Positions 1 to 13,722 of a stretch of 50,929 bases of DNA are shown here, one piece after another. The position numbers and the translations under genes are program-made. Below the pieces are notes generated by a model. It was not told the origin of the DNA, ran no database searches, and was given only the letters and a program-made list of their open reading frames with translations. This DNA comes from an uncultured Erysipelotrichaceae bacterium. Its GTDB lineage: Bacteria > Bacillota_I > Bacilli_A > RFN20 > CAG-826. The stretch is taken from the NCBI GenBank assembly GCA_947166565.1, contig CAMVEL010000003.1, positions 79,277 to 130,205 of the forward strand, read 5' to 3'. Numbering within the stretch: position 1 is the first letter of the stretch; the number at the start of each line of letters is the position of its first letter.

Positions 1-1398
1 GGAAACATCGGCAGGGTTGACCTTACCTTTGGCCTTTTTCATAACCTGTCCGATCAAGAAGCCGATGGCCCTGCCATTCCCGCCCTTGAAGTCGGCGATG
101 GATTGAGGGTTCTCGTTGAGGGCTTCGGTTACAAGGCTAAGGACGAGGTTATCGTCTTGCACCATCTTCTCGATGCCTTTGGCTTTTCTCGCCTCTTCAA
201 CCGACAAAGTCGGTTCTTCAAGAAGATAATTGAGGATATCCACGCATTGCTTATGGGTGAAACCATCCTCTTGAAGATTGGTTAATTCGCCAAGTTTTTC
301 GGGCTCAAGAGGGAAATCTAAGATGGAGATTCCACGCTTATTGAGATAACCGTTGACCTCAACGATTAGGTAATTGGCAAGGGTTTTCTCTTTCTTCGCG
401 CTCTTTAGGGCGGATTCGAAATAGGAGGCCATGTTGATATCGGAGAGGATGATGTCCGCATCCGTATCGGATAAGCCGGAGGCCACATAACGTGCCTTCT
501 TGCTCTCATAGAGTTCAGGGCAGGTATCAATGGCGTTTTGGACGAATTCATCACTCAAAGCGATTGGGGTGATGTTTGGTTCGGGGAAGTATTTGTAATC
601 GACCGCGTCGGTCTTTACGCGCATCAGGATCGTTTTGCCGCTAGCTTCATCAAAACGGCGCGTTTCCTGCTGCACGGGTGTCCCGGATAGGAGCATTGCG
701 CTTTGCCTAGCGATTTCATAATCGAGGGCTTGCTCAATGTTTTTCAAGGAGTTGATGTTCTTGATTTCGACCTTGGTGCCAAATTCTTTGACCCCATAAG
801 GACGGAGGGAAACGTTGACGTCACAACGGAGGCTTCCTTCCTCCATCTTGCCATCGCTTGTCAAGGAATAGACAACGATGTTGCGGATGCCTTCGACATA
901 ACGCATGGCCTCGGTTCCGTTACGGATTTCCGGGCGGGAGACGATTTCCACAAGCGGGGTGCCAGCGCGGTTATAGTCAAGAAGGGAATAATCCGCGAAA
1001 TGGAGTTGTTTGCAGGTATCCTCTTCCATGTGGATGCGTTCGATGTTGATGCGCTTCTTTTTGTTATCCCTATCGAGGATTTCGAGATAGCCATTCTTGC
1101 CGATCGGACGGAATTGCTGGGTGATTTGGAAGCCCTTTGGAAGGTCGGAATAGAAATAATTCTTCCTATCGAAGCAAATGGTGTGGTCGATTTCCATATG
1201 AAGGGCGTTAGCAACGCGGATCGCGTTGATGACCGCCTGTTTGTTAACGACCGGCATCGTGCCAGGATAGGCCATATCGAAGACGGTGACTTCGGTATTT
1301 GGGGATTTGGAGAAGGCGTTAGGGGAGGAAGAGAACATCTTGCTCTTCGTCTTCATCTGGACATGGATCTCAAGTCCGATTACTGCTTCAAAGTTCAT
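1..1398 (-). CDS. gatB: Aspartyl/glutamyl-tRNA amidotransferase subunit B (3' end outside window)
   Basis: GatB is the kinase-like subunit of GatCAB. It activates the side chain of misacylated Glu-tRNA(Gln) or Asp-tRNA(Asn) before transamidation in the cytosol. The minus-strand translation begins MNFEAVIGLEIHVQ, the classic GatB N-terminus, and carries the conserved DYNRAGTPLVEIVSRPE block and a C-terminal YqeY-like tail. The 466 codons seen are almost a full protein (family about 475 residues), so only about ten codons are missing at the left edge. The start ATG overlaps the gatA stop as ATGA, implying translational coupling in a gatC-gatA-gatB operon. Since asnS is present nearby, the complex probably serves mainly Gln-tRNA(Gln) formation (inference). 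Confidence 0.97.
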   Translation of the reverse strand, partial: MNFEAVIGLEIHVQMKTKSKMFSSSPNAFSKSPNTEVTVFDMAYPGTMPVVNKQAVINAIRVANALHMEIDHTICFDRKNYFYSDLPKGFQITQQFRPIGKNGYLEILDRDNKKKRINIERIHMEEDTCKQLHFADYSLLDYNRAGTPLVEIVSRPEIRNGTEAMRYVEGIRNIVVYSLTSDGKMEEGSLRCDVNVSLRPYGVKEFGTKVEIKNINSLKNIEQALDYEIARQSAMLLSGTPVQQETRRFDEASGKTILMRVKTDAVDYKYFPEPNITPIALSDEFVQNAIDTCPELYESKKARYVASGLSDTDADIILSDINMASYFESALKSAKKEKTLANYLIVEVNGYLNKRGISILDFPLEPEKLGELTNLQEDGFTHKQCVDILNYLLEEPTLSVEEARKAKGIEKMVQDDNLVLSLVTEALNENPQSIADFKGGNGRAIGFLIGQVMKKAKGKVNPADVS

Positions 1399-2870
1399 TC
1401 GAAACGTCCTCCTTTCCTTTCGTTGATCGATAATCCCTTTAGGCCTGAGAGGTTCTCTAAGGCAAGGGAAAGCGAGAGGATTTCGCCCTCTTTGAAGGCC
1501 CCGTTCATGAGGTTAGCCCCAATTGGCATGCCATCGACGAATCCCAAAGGAACCGTAATCGATGGAAGGCCGGCGAAATTGCCTAAGGCCATATGGTTAT
1601 CGGCGATTAGGTATTCATCGGAAAGCTTATCGCTGCTACCTTCGAATAAGGGAGCAACGTTAGGCGCGGCCGGTACATAGATGGCATCATGATTCTTAAG
1701 GATCTCATTGGTCCTTTCGACAATTTTCGCGCGATTACGTTGGGCACGGAGGAAAAGGACGTCCTGGTTTTCCCTCATAAGGGCGAAGGATCCGATGACG
1801 AAACGTCTCTTGATAAGCTCGGAGAAACCTTTGGTTCTCGCGTTATACATGACCTCTTGATAGGTCTTGCCTTCGTAATATGGACCAAACTTAATGCCAT
1901 CAAGGTTCGCGTCGTTGCTCGTAGCTTCAGCGCAGGAGATGACGATATAGGTAGCATAGATGGATTCAAGGGCTTCCTGACCGAATTCAACGTAATCGAT
2001 GATGGCCCCTTCTTTCTTCATGGCTTCTAGTGAAGCGTTGAAGACATGCATCACTTTTTCATTGGAAATCGAGTTTACGATATCCTTCAAAACGGCGATG
2101 CGTTTGCCTTTTAAGGATGGGTTAAGATCTTTGTAATATTCTTCAACTTTCCTAGTTGAGGAGGTCGAATCATGGAGATCGCGTCCAGAGAGGGCCTCAA
2201 GGATAATCGCGGCATCCTCGACGGAACGAGTGAAATATGCGACATGGTCAAGGCTCGGGGCAAATGGGAATAGACCATAGCGAGAAATCCTTCCCCAGGA
2301 AGGTTTGAAACCGACTAGACCTCCAAAGGCCGCGGGTTTTCTGACGGAGTCACCCGTATCGCTGCCTAAGGCAAATGGGGCGATGCCAGCGGCAACTCCA
2401 GCGGCAGATCCGCAGGAAGAGCCACCCATCATTCTCTTATGAGAAGGATCGTATGGGTTGAACGTTTTTCCTAAATGCCCAGTGGTTCCGGTTCCGCCCA
2501 TGGCAAGTTCATCGAGGGTGGATTTACCGATCATGATGCAATGCTTTTCGCGAAGTTTCTCAACGACGGTCGCATCAAATAGGGGTTTGTATCCATTAAG
2601 GACATTGCTGCTTGCAGTGGAAGGAATTCCTTTGGTGGAGAAATTGTCTTTGCAGATATAGGGGATTCCCCAAAGAGGGTTGTCGACCTCAACTTCGGTT
2701 AGGGCCGCGGCTTCCTTCAAAGCCTCTTCCTCATTGATGAATTCAAAGGCGTTATTCGTATCTTCTTTAGCGCGTCTTAAAGCCTCTTTGGTTAATTCAA
2801 GAGGGGTGGTCTCTCCTTTGACGAGAGCTTCATGGATCTCAAGGATCGTCTTATCCAAAATAGCCATCAT
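1395..2870 (-). CDS. gatA: Aspartyl/glutamyl-tRNA amidotransferase subunit A
   Basis: GatA is the amidase subunit that releases ammonia from glutamine or asparagine for GatB. The amidase-signature Ser-cisSer-Lys triad is visible: Lys74 in YICKDNF, the cis-Ser around 151-152 in GGSSCGSAAG, and the nucleophile Ser175 in GSDTGDSVRKPA. The usual GSDTGGSIRQP motif has Asp instead of the second Gly here, a small departure. The length of 491 residues is normal. Two ATGs lie in tandem (2870 and 2867); the second has the better distance from the upstream AGGTGG. The gene overlaps gatC (TGA/ATG) and gatB (ATGA), so the three are co-translated. Confidence 0.97.
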   Translation of the reverse strand: MMAILDKTILEIHEALVKGETTPLELTKEALRRAKEDTNNAFEFINEEEALKEAAALTEVEVDNPLWGIPYICKDNFSTKGIPSTASSNVLNGYKPLFDATVVEKLREKHCIMIGKSTLDELAMGGTGTTGHLGKTFNPYDPSHKRMMGGSSCGSAAGVAAGIAPFALGSDTGDSVRKPAAFGGLVGFKPSWGRISRYGLFPFAPSLDHVAYFTRSVEDAAIILEALSGRDLHDSTSSTRKVEEYYKDLNPSLKGKRIAVLKDIVNSISNEKVMHVFNASLEAMKKEGAIIDYVEFGQEALESIYATYIVISCAEATSNDANLDGIKFGPYYEGKTYQEVMYNARTKGFSELIKRRFVIGSFALMRENQDVLFLRAQRNRAKIVERTNEILKNHDAIYVPAAPNVAPLFEGSSDKLSDEYLIADNHMALGNFAGLPSITVPLGFVDGMPIGANLMNGAFKEGEILSLSLALENLSGLKGLSINERKGGRFE

Positions 2871-3163
2871 CCTACCACCTTCGGGATTTTGATTTCCCCA
2901 TCAAGTACACTTCCGGCGTTGCTAAGGGCTTCTTCTCTAGATAACGGCTCAGTCGCCACGTCTTCCCTAAGATAATCCACTTCGCAAGGGAAGGGGAAAG
3001 TCATCGGGGGATAATTTTCGAGTCCCTCGATTTTTCCAATCAATTCCATTTGCTTGGTAAGGATACCAAACTCCTCCAAAAGGGTCTGATATTCCTCATC
3101 GGACATATCAAAAAGAAGGCGATGGGCCGCATCATGAAGCACGTCGAGGTTGATTTCCTTCAT
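2867..3163 (-). CDS. gatC: Aspartyl/glutamyl-tRNA amidotransferase subunit C
   Basis: This is the small subunit that wraps and stabilises GatA in the GatCAB complex. From the chosen ATG at 3163 it is 98 residues, typical for GatC, with an N-terminal helical part (LDVLHDAAHRLLFDMSDEEYQTLLEEF) and the C-terminal LREDVATEPLSREEALSNAG region, which matches the GatC LR-D-x-x-PLxxEE pattern. A GTG at 3178 is in frame, but the ATG at 3163 has GGAG nine bases upstream and is preferred. It is first of the operon; its stop overlaps the gatA start. The ~230 bp region upstream is shared with the divergent TerB-like gene. Confidence 0.93.
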   Translation of the reverse strand: MKEINLDVLHDAAHRLLFDMSDEEYQTLLEEFGILTKQMELIGKIEGLENYPPMTFPFPCEVDYLREDVATEPLSREEALSNAGSVLDGEIKIPKVVG

Positions 3164-3409
3164 AACACTTATCTCCACATTCTCTTTTCTTCCGTAGCGC
3201 TCTTTTTAATAAAAGAGACTGCTGCTGGGAAGTAGTATACCACTATAGGGCCTACATTCCCTAGAGGGAAAAACGAGATGATGGCACGATTTATCCTAAA
3301 TGAAACCAATCGATTAACTTTTATATGGTTTTCTTTACAGGATGCAAAGTTCTTTATTTAGTTAATAAAGGGGAATAAAATAGAATGGCTTACAGGAAGG
3401 AGAAAAATC

Positions 3410-3832
3410 ATGACTTTTGCTGAACTTTACAAGAAAACTACTGAATTAAATAGAGAGGAATTACTCGCTAACGGCGTCAAGAGCTTCGAACAGCTCCGCG
3501 CCGAGATGCTTTCCGAAGGAATCCCTGAGGATGAAGTCGATCAGGATATCCTTGAGATGGTTGCCGTCTTCGTCTCTGTCGACCGTTTCTCTTCCAAACA
3601 GGAATTCTTCCTTTTCAAGAAAGTCTTCGGTGACTTAGGAGACTATGATGCCTTCGTTAAATTCGCCCAAAAGGGAGTCGAAGACGAATACGTTCAAAAG
3701 GTCATCAAGGGTATCTGCGGACTTAACCAAGTCTGCCGCGCTTCCGCTTGCAACCTCTGCCTCTGCTTCATCGCTTCCGATGGCGAAATCGAACCAAACG
3801 AATCCGCCCTCCTCGAAAAGCTTATCGGCTAA
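3410..3832 (+). CDS. TerB-like domain protein
   Basis: A 140-residue soluble acidic protein. Its C-terminal half (about 90-140, ending ACNLCLCFIASDGEIEPNESALLEKLIG) matches the helical DGxI-x-x-E pattern of TerB/DjlA-N-like domains, which bind metal or membranes in other bacteria; the role here is unknown. The start is well supported by GGAAGGAG eight bases before ATG. Codon choice is strongly biased to C-ending codons (CTC, TTC, GTC, CGC) compared with neighbouring genes, which suggests high expression. It is monocistronic: divergent from gatC and closed by a strong terminator at 3849-3879. Confidence 0.6.
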   Translation: MTFAELYKKTTELNREELLANGVKSFEQLRAEMLSEGIPEDEVDQDILEMVAVFVSVDRFSSKQEFFLFKKVFGDLGDYDAFVKFAQKGVEDEYVQKVIKGICGLNQVCRASACNLCLCFIASDGEIEPNESALLEKLIG

Positions 3833-3848
3833 TTGAAATCAAATATAA

Positions 3849-3879
3849 AACCGAGCGGTTAGTTGCCGCTCGGTTTTTT
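3849..3879. terminator. Bidirectional intrinsic terminator
   Basis: An eight-base-pair GC-rich stem (ACCGAGCGG / CCGCTCGGT) is followed by TTTTTT on the plus strand, and by TTTTATATTT on the minus strand. It lies between the convergent TerB-like gene and the secreted nuclease gene and can stop both. Confidence 0.88.
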
Positions 3880-3889
3880 CTTTGTTTGC

Positions 3890-6844
3890 TTAGTCTTCTC
3901 TGCGCCTATGTCTTATGAGGAACACGGTTTCAGGAATTAACGAAACGGTGGCTATAATTACTATCCAATAAACAACCGTTTTGCTGTTTTCTTGGGAAAC
4001 GGTTGCTATAAAGGCTGGTGAAGAAGGATTGCGCGACATGAAGTCATCCATTAGTTCGACCCCATACTTAATGACGATGTAGTCGTACCTCGCGGCGCAT
4101 TGTTCAAGGATGTCTCCTTCCTCATTGGACTCGGCGGATCTAAGTAGTCCTTTAGCAGTATTCGTCATAGCGGCAAAGGCAGTCGAAGCGTCTCCCCACA
4201 TCAAATACTCGAATCCTCCAGAAGGATTGCAACCTGCGGTGTAGGTATGAATGAAGGTATCGCTATAACGCTCCGCTTCGTATCTATAGGATTTATAGAT
4301 ATAAACGCTATTCTGAGTGCTGGCATAGCATGAAAAAATCAAATTGTTGGTGTTAAATTGCAATACCTTTGGTGAATTGCTCCCTTGGGCTGTTACAACA
4401 GCTTCGCCAGATCCACTAATTGATATGGTCCATTCGCCGTTTGCATCGTTATCTTTATGTGTACGAAGATAGTTTCCGCTTTCGCCGGCTGCGTATAAAT
4501 ATCCTGAACCAGTGTAGAGCGTCCAATTACCATTACTTTTACCTAGCGTTAAAATCTGATATGAATCGCCATCCAAGATGCCGTCTTCTGTCTCTTCGAT
4601 TTCAAAAGCAGTGCGGTTATTACTGTTTTGAACGGTCGATAACGCATACAGGGTGTCGTTCTTTTTGCCGGTTATTAAGATATGGTCACCTTCTTTTAAC
4701 TCAGATACACTCGTAACCTTCTTATAGTATTCTCCAGTATCTAAAACCTCAATTTCAGGAGATACGACGGTGATTTCGCAAGAGGCCGTAATAGCGTCGT
4801 TATCATCAGAAGTCGCGGTAATCGTTGCTGATCCTTCTGCAATGGCTTCTATCGCGCCAGATGAAGAAACGGAAACGATGTTAGAATTGTTAGAAGACCA
4901 ATTAATACCCTGGTTTTCGGCATAAGTTGGAGTGACGCTTGCAGTCAATAAGCCTTCCTCACCCACTTCCATCGTAAGCTCGGTATCGCTGATGTCTATA
5001 CCAGTAACAGGCTTTCCATAAGTAACTGATATCGTACTAAGCCACATCGCATTGGCAGATGACCTCATCCCGATATAAAGATACTTAGACGAAATGTTAA
5101 AGGTTGTTGATTTCCCATAAACAATGGTCCCCAAAAGTGCTCCTTTAACTTCTTCGTCATCGCTATAGAGGTCTGCCGCAAATGAATATGCGGCGTTTTT
5201 ACCAAATATTTGAAGCGTCCTTCCAGAGGCAGTATGCCCTTCCCACTCAACAGTAACCGAACGGACGTAGCCACCAGATTTAGTCATAACAATTCCGGAA
5301 TTGTCTGATCCACGAATCTGTATGGACCCGTTACCTTTCATTGCGTTGCCAACATATCTTGCTCCAGTAGCCAAATCTCCTGAGTCAAAATTTCCATATG
5401 AACCGCTTAAAGAAAAAACGTTTGGATTAAGGACATCAAAAACTCCAACGGAAACATTTACAGTGGCCTTAACCGAGGAATCTTCGGTCGATGTTGCAGT
5501 AATAACGGCCTCTCCGTTTGCAACGCCTGTAATTACACCTTCTGAAACAGTAGCTACACTCGTATTTGATGAGGACCATGTAACGGTTTTCACCGCATTT
5601 GCAGGAACGGAAGAGACAACTCTAACAGTCTGGGTTGATCCCGCGGTCACCGTTATTGAGGAATCACTTAACGTTAAGGAGGTGGGTGGAATTAAAACTA
5701 TTTCTCCCGGATCTCCAAAACCGTTGATGACATCGGCCGCTGGCGAAGCTACACCAGACTGACCGCCCCAAATTATGTTTGCCCAGCCTGGGAAATCGAT
5801 GAATGGATTGCGGTTGTTCGTGTAGTTGTTGAAAAGCAAATTATTACGGTGAATTTCGTATTCGTCAGGTGGGTCTTCTTCGTTCCATCTAAGCAAATCC
5901 GATAACACGCCCATGCTAAATGGCGTGCTGGAGGTCGAAGTTCCCTTCTCACTTGTAGCCCAAGCGGTCTCCGCCATTATGAGGTTAGGATTTCCGGCAT
6001 CGATATTTGAATCGTCCCCCGCCAAGTTGTTATAACGGGCAGCCATATAGAAACATGCCCTAGCGATATCACCTTTATCGGCATCGCAAGGTTCAAAAAC
6101 CGTTCCGCTGCCTAAAGTCTTGGAGGTTCCAAGATAATTACCGACCGAATAATCGATTTTGACGGAACAATCGGTTGTGATAGAGCTGACTTCGCCAAAG
6201 GCGAAATTACTGTGGATGTTGTTGGTATATCCATCCGCTGCCCATAAATGCATTGGGTCGCCCCTAGCTCCAGCTACTTCAGCGTTATCAAAACCACGGG
6301 ACTTCGGCCAGATGTGCTCACGATTAATTCCACCATATCCTTGGGAATGGTTGCCCCATGCCCTCATTGGATTATCGACGGTTCTATCAACATACAAAGC
6401 GTGAACATAAGGATTGCTATAGCTAGACCCGTATTTGTAATTGGTAATTTCGTCTGCAACAGCATCATAATTACCTTGTCCCGAAGTCAAAGCAGTGGCC
6501 GGGGAAAGCGCCCAATCTCTATCGGAGATTTCATATATTTTCCAAATGGCGCTGGAATCGTCGTATTTGTAGTACTTCTGATTGTTCTTCAATATGGGCT
6601 TCAAAGCAATGAGCAAATCATTGCCATTGAGGTTTCTACCATCTAAAGCCGAATAATAGGCCCTAATTTCACTTTCATCGTTATCTCTTAAATTAATCGT
6701 GTCCGGTAGTTCCGAAGCTTCATAATTCGAAGCGGCCTCTACGGGTTTTGGGGAACTGAAAGAAGTAACCCCAAATAAAGCTCCTCCAAGGAGGCTCATT
6801 CCTAGGGCGAATGCCGAAATTTTAACAATCGCGCGTTTTTTCAT
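3890..6844 (-). CDS. Secreted, membrane-anchored endonuclease I family protein with two Big2 domains
   Basis: A large surface nuclease, about 984 residues from ATG 6844 (a TTG at 6862 is in frame but no Shine-Dalgarno helps either). It begins with a Lys/Arg-rich N-terminus and a hydrophobic signal peptide ending near VEAAS. Residues about 45-345 form an endonuclease I domain: NREHIWPKSRGF supplies the His-metal site, GDPMHLWAADGYTNNIHSNFAFG follows, and GDIARACFYMAARY closes it. Then come a Big2 immunoglobulin-like domain (~380-465), a beta-rich stretch, a second Big2 (~615-695), and a further beta-rich region. The C-terminus is one membrane helix (VVYWIVIIATVSLIPETVFLI) followed by RHRRRED, a surface-anchor-like tail. 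It probably degrades extracellular DNA for nucleotide scavenging (inference). No terminator separates it from upstream ligA. Confidence 0.88.
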   Translation of the reverse strand: MKKRAIVKISAFALGMSLLGGALFGVTSFSSPKPVEAASNYEASELPDTINLRDNDESEIRAYYSALDGRNLNGNDLLIALKPILKNNQKYYKYDDSSAIWKIYEISDRDWALSPATALTSGQGNYDAVADEITNYKYGSSYSNPYVHALYVDRTVDNPMRAWGNHSQGYGGINREHIWPKSRGFDNAEVAGARGDPMHLWAADGYTNNIHSNFAFGEVSSITTDCSVKIDYSVGNYLGTSKTLGSGTVFEPCDADKGDIARACFYMAARYNNLAGDDSNIDAGNPNLIMAETAWATSEKGTSTSSTPFSMGVLSDLLRWNEEDPPDEYEIHRNNLLFNNYTNNRNPFIDFPGWANIIWGGQSGVASPAADVINGFGDPGEIVLIPPTSLTLSDSSITVTAGSTQTVRVVSSVPANAVKTVTWSSSNTSVATVSEGVITGVANGEAVITATSTEDSSVKATVNVSVGVFDVLNPNVFSLSGSYGNFDSGDLATGARYVGNAMKGNGSIQIRGSDNSGIVMTKSGGYVRSVTVEWEGHTASGRTLQIFGKNAAYSFAADLYSDDEEVKGALLGTIVYGKSTTFNISSKYLYIGMRSSANAMWLSTISVTYGKPVTGIDISDTELTMEVGEEGLLTASVTPTYAENQGINWSSNNSNIVSVSSSGAIEAIAEGSATITATSDDNDAITASCEITVVSPEIEVLDTGEYYKKVTSVSELKEGDHILITGKKNDTLYALSTVQNSNNRTAFEIEETEDGILDGDSYQILTLGKSNGNWTLYTGSGYLYAAGESGNYLRTHKDNDANGEWTISISGSGEAVVTAQGSNSPKVLQFNTNNLIFSCYASTQNSVYIYKSYRYEAERYSDTFIHTYTAGCNPSGGFEYLMWGDASTAFAAMTNTAKGLLRSAESNEEGDILEQCAARYDYIVIKYGVELMDDFMSRNPSSPAFIATVSQENSKTVVYWIVIIATVSLIPETVFLIRHRRRED

Positions 6845-6915
6845 CACGTAAAGGTTACTCAATTACGAGTAAAAAAGGAAAGGATATCTACGCGAAAAAT
6901 AATATGATCGATGTC

Positions 6916-11249
<4,334 letters not shown>

Positions 11250-11373
11250 AGCCTGTATATTCTACTTTTTAGACAAGGTTTTTTGAATGCCTAGAAAGCA
11301 ATTTCTAGAAGTTTTTTCCTAACTGGGGAAACCAGCCTTAAAAATATCCCCTCCTTATGGGTAAAATATACTC

Positions 11374-12291
11374 ATGAGGTTCTTCAAGAAGCGTGAAACT
11401 TTGGTGGAGTCCATCGCCTTCATGGCCATGTTCGCAGCGATCAACGCACTTTTCTGTGTGCTTGCTTCATTCTTCCCGTTAGGTGGGTTAATAGTCCTTT
11501 TCGTTGTCCCCCTTACCTCAATGGTCGTGGCCTTGTTCTGCAAGGACCTCCATTACTTAATCTATCTAGGGGCCTCCATGCCCTTATGCATCCTTTCTTC
11601 CTTCGCGGATATATCCTCCGCGATCTTCTATGCAATCCCAGGCCTTTTCACGGGAGGGCTATTTGGAATCCTTCTAAAAAGAAAGGCTCCCCTATATATC
11701 AACCTCTTTGCCTGCGGGGTAATCGAATTCCTTTTCTTCCTCCTTGAGCTTCCGATTATCAAAGCGACCATGAGCATCGATATGAAATCCGGCCTATTGT
11801 CTTTCTTCAGATTAAGCGAGAATGAATTCGCCACGTTGTCCTTCTTCGGTTTCATGGCTTTGTATACGATGGTGGAGATGACCCTTATTTCCATATTCGC
11901 CTTATCCATTCTTCCGCGTTTAGGAATAGATAAGCCAAAGGAAAACCCGATACATGTCCCCGCTATTTTTGCTTTAGCGTTATCAATAAGCGGCTTTATC
12001 ATCGGCTTTTTCAATATGGAGGTGGCCTTTGTGTTTTTGGCCTATTCCTTGTTCTGGTGCATCATCCTCATAAAAGACGAATTCCAATCTCTATCCTGGG
12101 TCTATCTTATCGCTAGCGGGACCATCTTCCTCCTTTGCTTTATCCTCTTCGCGATCGGTTTCACATACGATAAAACCCATGGCCTCAATTATTTGAACCT
12201 CTTCCCTTTGGGAATAGCGTTAATCGGGGCAATTCGCTCCCTTTTCCTGTTGAGGAAGGCGCGTAGCGAAACTAAAATATTGAAGCCATGA
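11374..12291 (+). CDS. Polytopic membrane protein, DUF2232/YybS-like
   Basis: A 305-residue integral membrane protein with about eight hydrophobic segments. The N-terminal part (ETLVESIAFMAMFAAINALFCVLASFFPLGGLIVLFVVPLTSM) resembles the ECF S-component-like fold of DUF2232/YybS proteins; transport of a small molecule is possible but unproved. The ATG lies only six bases after TAAAAT, with no Shine-Dalgarno, so the mRNA may be leaderless. The stop overlaps the next start as ATGA, placing it first in a three-gene membrane-protein operon that ends at the terminator near 13400. Confidence 0.6.
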   Translation: MRFFKKRETLVESIAFMAMFAAINALFCVLASFFPLGGLIVLFVVPLTSMVVALFCKDLHYLIYLGASMPLCILSSFADISSAIFYAIPGLFTGGLFGILLKRKAPLYINLFACGVIEFLFFLLELPIIKATMSIDMKSGLLSFFRLSENEFATLSFFGFMALYTMVEMTLISIFALSILPRLGIDKPKENPIHVPAIFALALSISGFIIGFFNMEVAFVFLAYSLFWCIILIKDEFQSLSWVYLIASGTIFLLCFILFAIGFTYDKTHGLNYLNLFPLGIALIGAIRSLFLLRKARSETKILKP

Positions 12292-12734
12292 AAATCTTGA
12301 AGGAATTTGCACTTGGTATCCTCTGGGCGGCCTTAACGCCCTTGCTACTCGTGGTCATCGCGGTAGTCGCGGTTTTCGCTATCGGAAATTTCTTCTATGA
12401 ATTCGTTTTGATGGTCATTCATTTCTTCCAGGGCAAGAAACTATTCCCGCCGTTTGAAGAGGATATAAAGGCCTACAAGATCCTCAAAAGAAGCATTGAG
12501 GAGGAGGAAAAGAAGGAAGAAGCCAAACCCGCTCCCGCTGGACCGGTTTACGTGCAGGCCAATTATTTCACGGGCACCCCTCCAGGAATGCCCCCTTTCC
12601 CAGGTGACCCAAGAATCGGAAATCCATCTTCTCCTTATGGAGTACCTCCCTCCGTTCCACCGGTTCCTCCTCCCCCAATAGAGAACCGCGAAGTCCCCGC
12701 GATTGAGAACAAGGAAGGGGGTGACGATCAATGA
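12288..12734 (+). CDS. Small membrane protein with proline-rich C-terminal tail
   Basis: A 148-residue protein I do not recognise. One long hydrophobic stretch (LGILWAALTPLLLVVIAVVAVFAIGNFFYEFVLMVIHFF, residues about 9-47) could span the membrane once or twice. A charged segment (KRSIEEEEKKEEAKP) and a Pro/Gly/Pro-rich tail (TPPGMPPFPGDP, VPPSVPPVPPPP) follow, likely disordered and cytoplasmic or surface-facing. It overlaps its upstream neighbour by ATGA and its downstream neighbour by the same kind of junction, so the three products are probably made together and may interact. Confidence 0.65.
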   Translation: MKILKEFALGILWAALTPLLLVVIAVVAVFAIGNFFYEFVLMVIHFFQGKKLFPPFEEDIKAYKILKRSIEEEEKKEEAKPAPAGPVYVQANYFTGTPPGMPPFPGDPRIGNPSSPYGVPPSVPPVPPPPIENREVPAIENKEGGDDQ

Positions 12735-13384
12735 TGAACCTTTTCATTTCCCTTTCCGAAACCGATAAAAGGGCCCTCATCATTTTGGTCATACTCCTTG
12801 TGGTTTTCCTAATCCTCATCGCCTTAATCGGCGTTGCGGTACGCAAAACCATGATTTACCAATCCAAACGGGCCGATACGATGATGCATGACGCCACGAT
12901 CACCCACGTTGTCGATACCCCAAAGGCCTTCCTTAACCTTGGAAGAAGAAAGAACAATCGCTTGCTGTATAGACAATCGATTCCCGCCTTCCTTTTGGCG
13001 TTGCTCGCTACGATAATCCTTATCATTGGCAACCTCGTTAACGGAAGATGGGGAGATAACATTTTCGCAGTAACGGGTGAGCTATTTTTCGCCTATGACT
13101 TCGATTCGGCGATTGTCCATGTATTCGGAATTCCTTTGATTGGCAACTGGCCAGCGGTTATCCATTCTCCAGAATTCCACATCGAAAATCTCTATATCTA
13201 TATGGAGACCCTCTTCTATGTGGCCGCGATCATTGTTGAGGCGGTTGCTTGCCAAGCATACATATCAAGGTGGCAGATGCTTCATTCGAGGGCAAGGACA
13301 GTATTCTCAAAGAGTCTTGATGGATATAACGCAAGTGACGATATCAAGGTCAAACGGGATAAGCCGCTTCCACCAAGCGATTAA
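12731..13384 (+). CDS. Hypothetical membrane protein
   Basis: A 217-residue protein with no family recognised. An N-terminal membrane helix (LIILVILLVVFLILIALIGVAV) precedes a soluble loop; two more hydrophobic segments lie near IPAFLLALLATIILIIGNLV and LFYVAAIIVEAVACQAYI. The C-terminus is charged (DIKVKRDKPLPPSD). Either of two in-frame ATGs (12731, 12734) could start it; the first overlaps the previous stop. It closes the operon that began at 11374 and is followed within a few bases by an intrinsic terminator. Confidence 0.65.
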   Translation: MMNLFISLSETDKRALIILVILLVVFLILIALIGVAVRKTMIYQSKRADTMMHDATITHVVDTPKAFLNLGRRKNNRLLYRQSIPAFLLALLATIILIIGNLVNGRWGDNIFAVTGELFFAYDFDSAIVHVFGIPLIGNWPAVIHSPEFHIENLYIYMETLFYVAAIIVEAVACQAYISRWQMLHSRARTVFSKSLDGYNASDDIKVKRDKPLPPSD

Positions 13385-13386
13385 TT

Positions 13387-13416
13387 GACGGGCAAAATAT
13401 TTGCTCGTTTTTTTAT
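13387..13416 (+). terminator. Intrinsic terminator of the membrane-protein operon
   Basis: The inverted repeat ACGGGCAAA / TTTGCTCGT (one mismatch) is followed directly by TTTTTTT on the plus strand, starting just after the stop at 13384. Confidence 0.8.
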
Positions 13417-13515
13417 TCATTTAATCGGGGTTTTTATCTTCCTCTAAAAATTTTTTTATTTTACGCGGACGATTTTCAATTTTTTTCACTATAAGTTAAG
13501 TAGGAGGACATTTCC

Positions 13516-13722
13516 ATGATTGAAGAGATCTGGGATGTATTTCCGCTCCCCGTCAATCCGCGCGAAGCCCTCTGGACGACGTTCCCTAGGCGCGGAAGGA
13601 AAGGAGGAAGAAGGCGTGCCGAAGACGCAAAAGAGGCCCGGGCGGCCCAAGGCGATCGCGAAAGCGGCGCTACGGATACTGCTCGCGGCCCTACTGCTGC
13701 TAGGGACGTTGTTCCCCCATAG
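13516..13722 (+). CDS. Possible leader ORF overlapping the toxin-like peptide
   Basis: A 68-codon frame with the best Shine-Dalgarno of the locus (TAGGAGGA, about eight bases before ATG 13516) and a TATAAG box just upstream near 13491. The product (MIEEIWDVFPLPVN..., then Arg/Ala/Glu-rich) matches nothing I know. It runs in a different frame across the whole hydrophobic peptide gene and stops four bases before that gene's stop. It may be a translation-coupling leader, like mok over hok, rather than a functional protein. The alternative is chance openness caused by high GC. Only the first of the two repeat units has it. Confidence 0.3.
   Translation: MIEEIWDVFPLPVNPREALWTTFPRRGRKGGRRRAEDAKEARAAQGDRESGATDTARGPTAARDVVPP

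Noticed and set aside
703-1680. 325-codon open frame on the plus strand
   Set aside because: It is antisense to gatB and gatA, which are unmistakable; the translation has no recognisable protein features.
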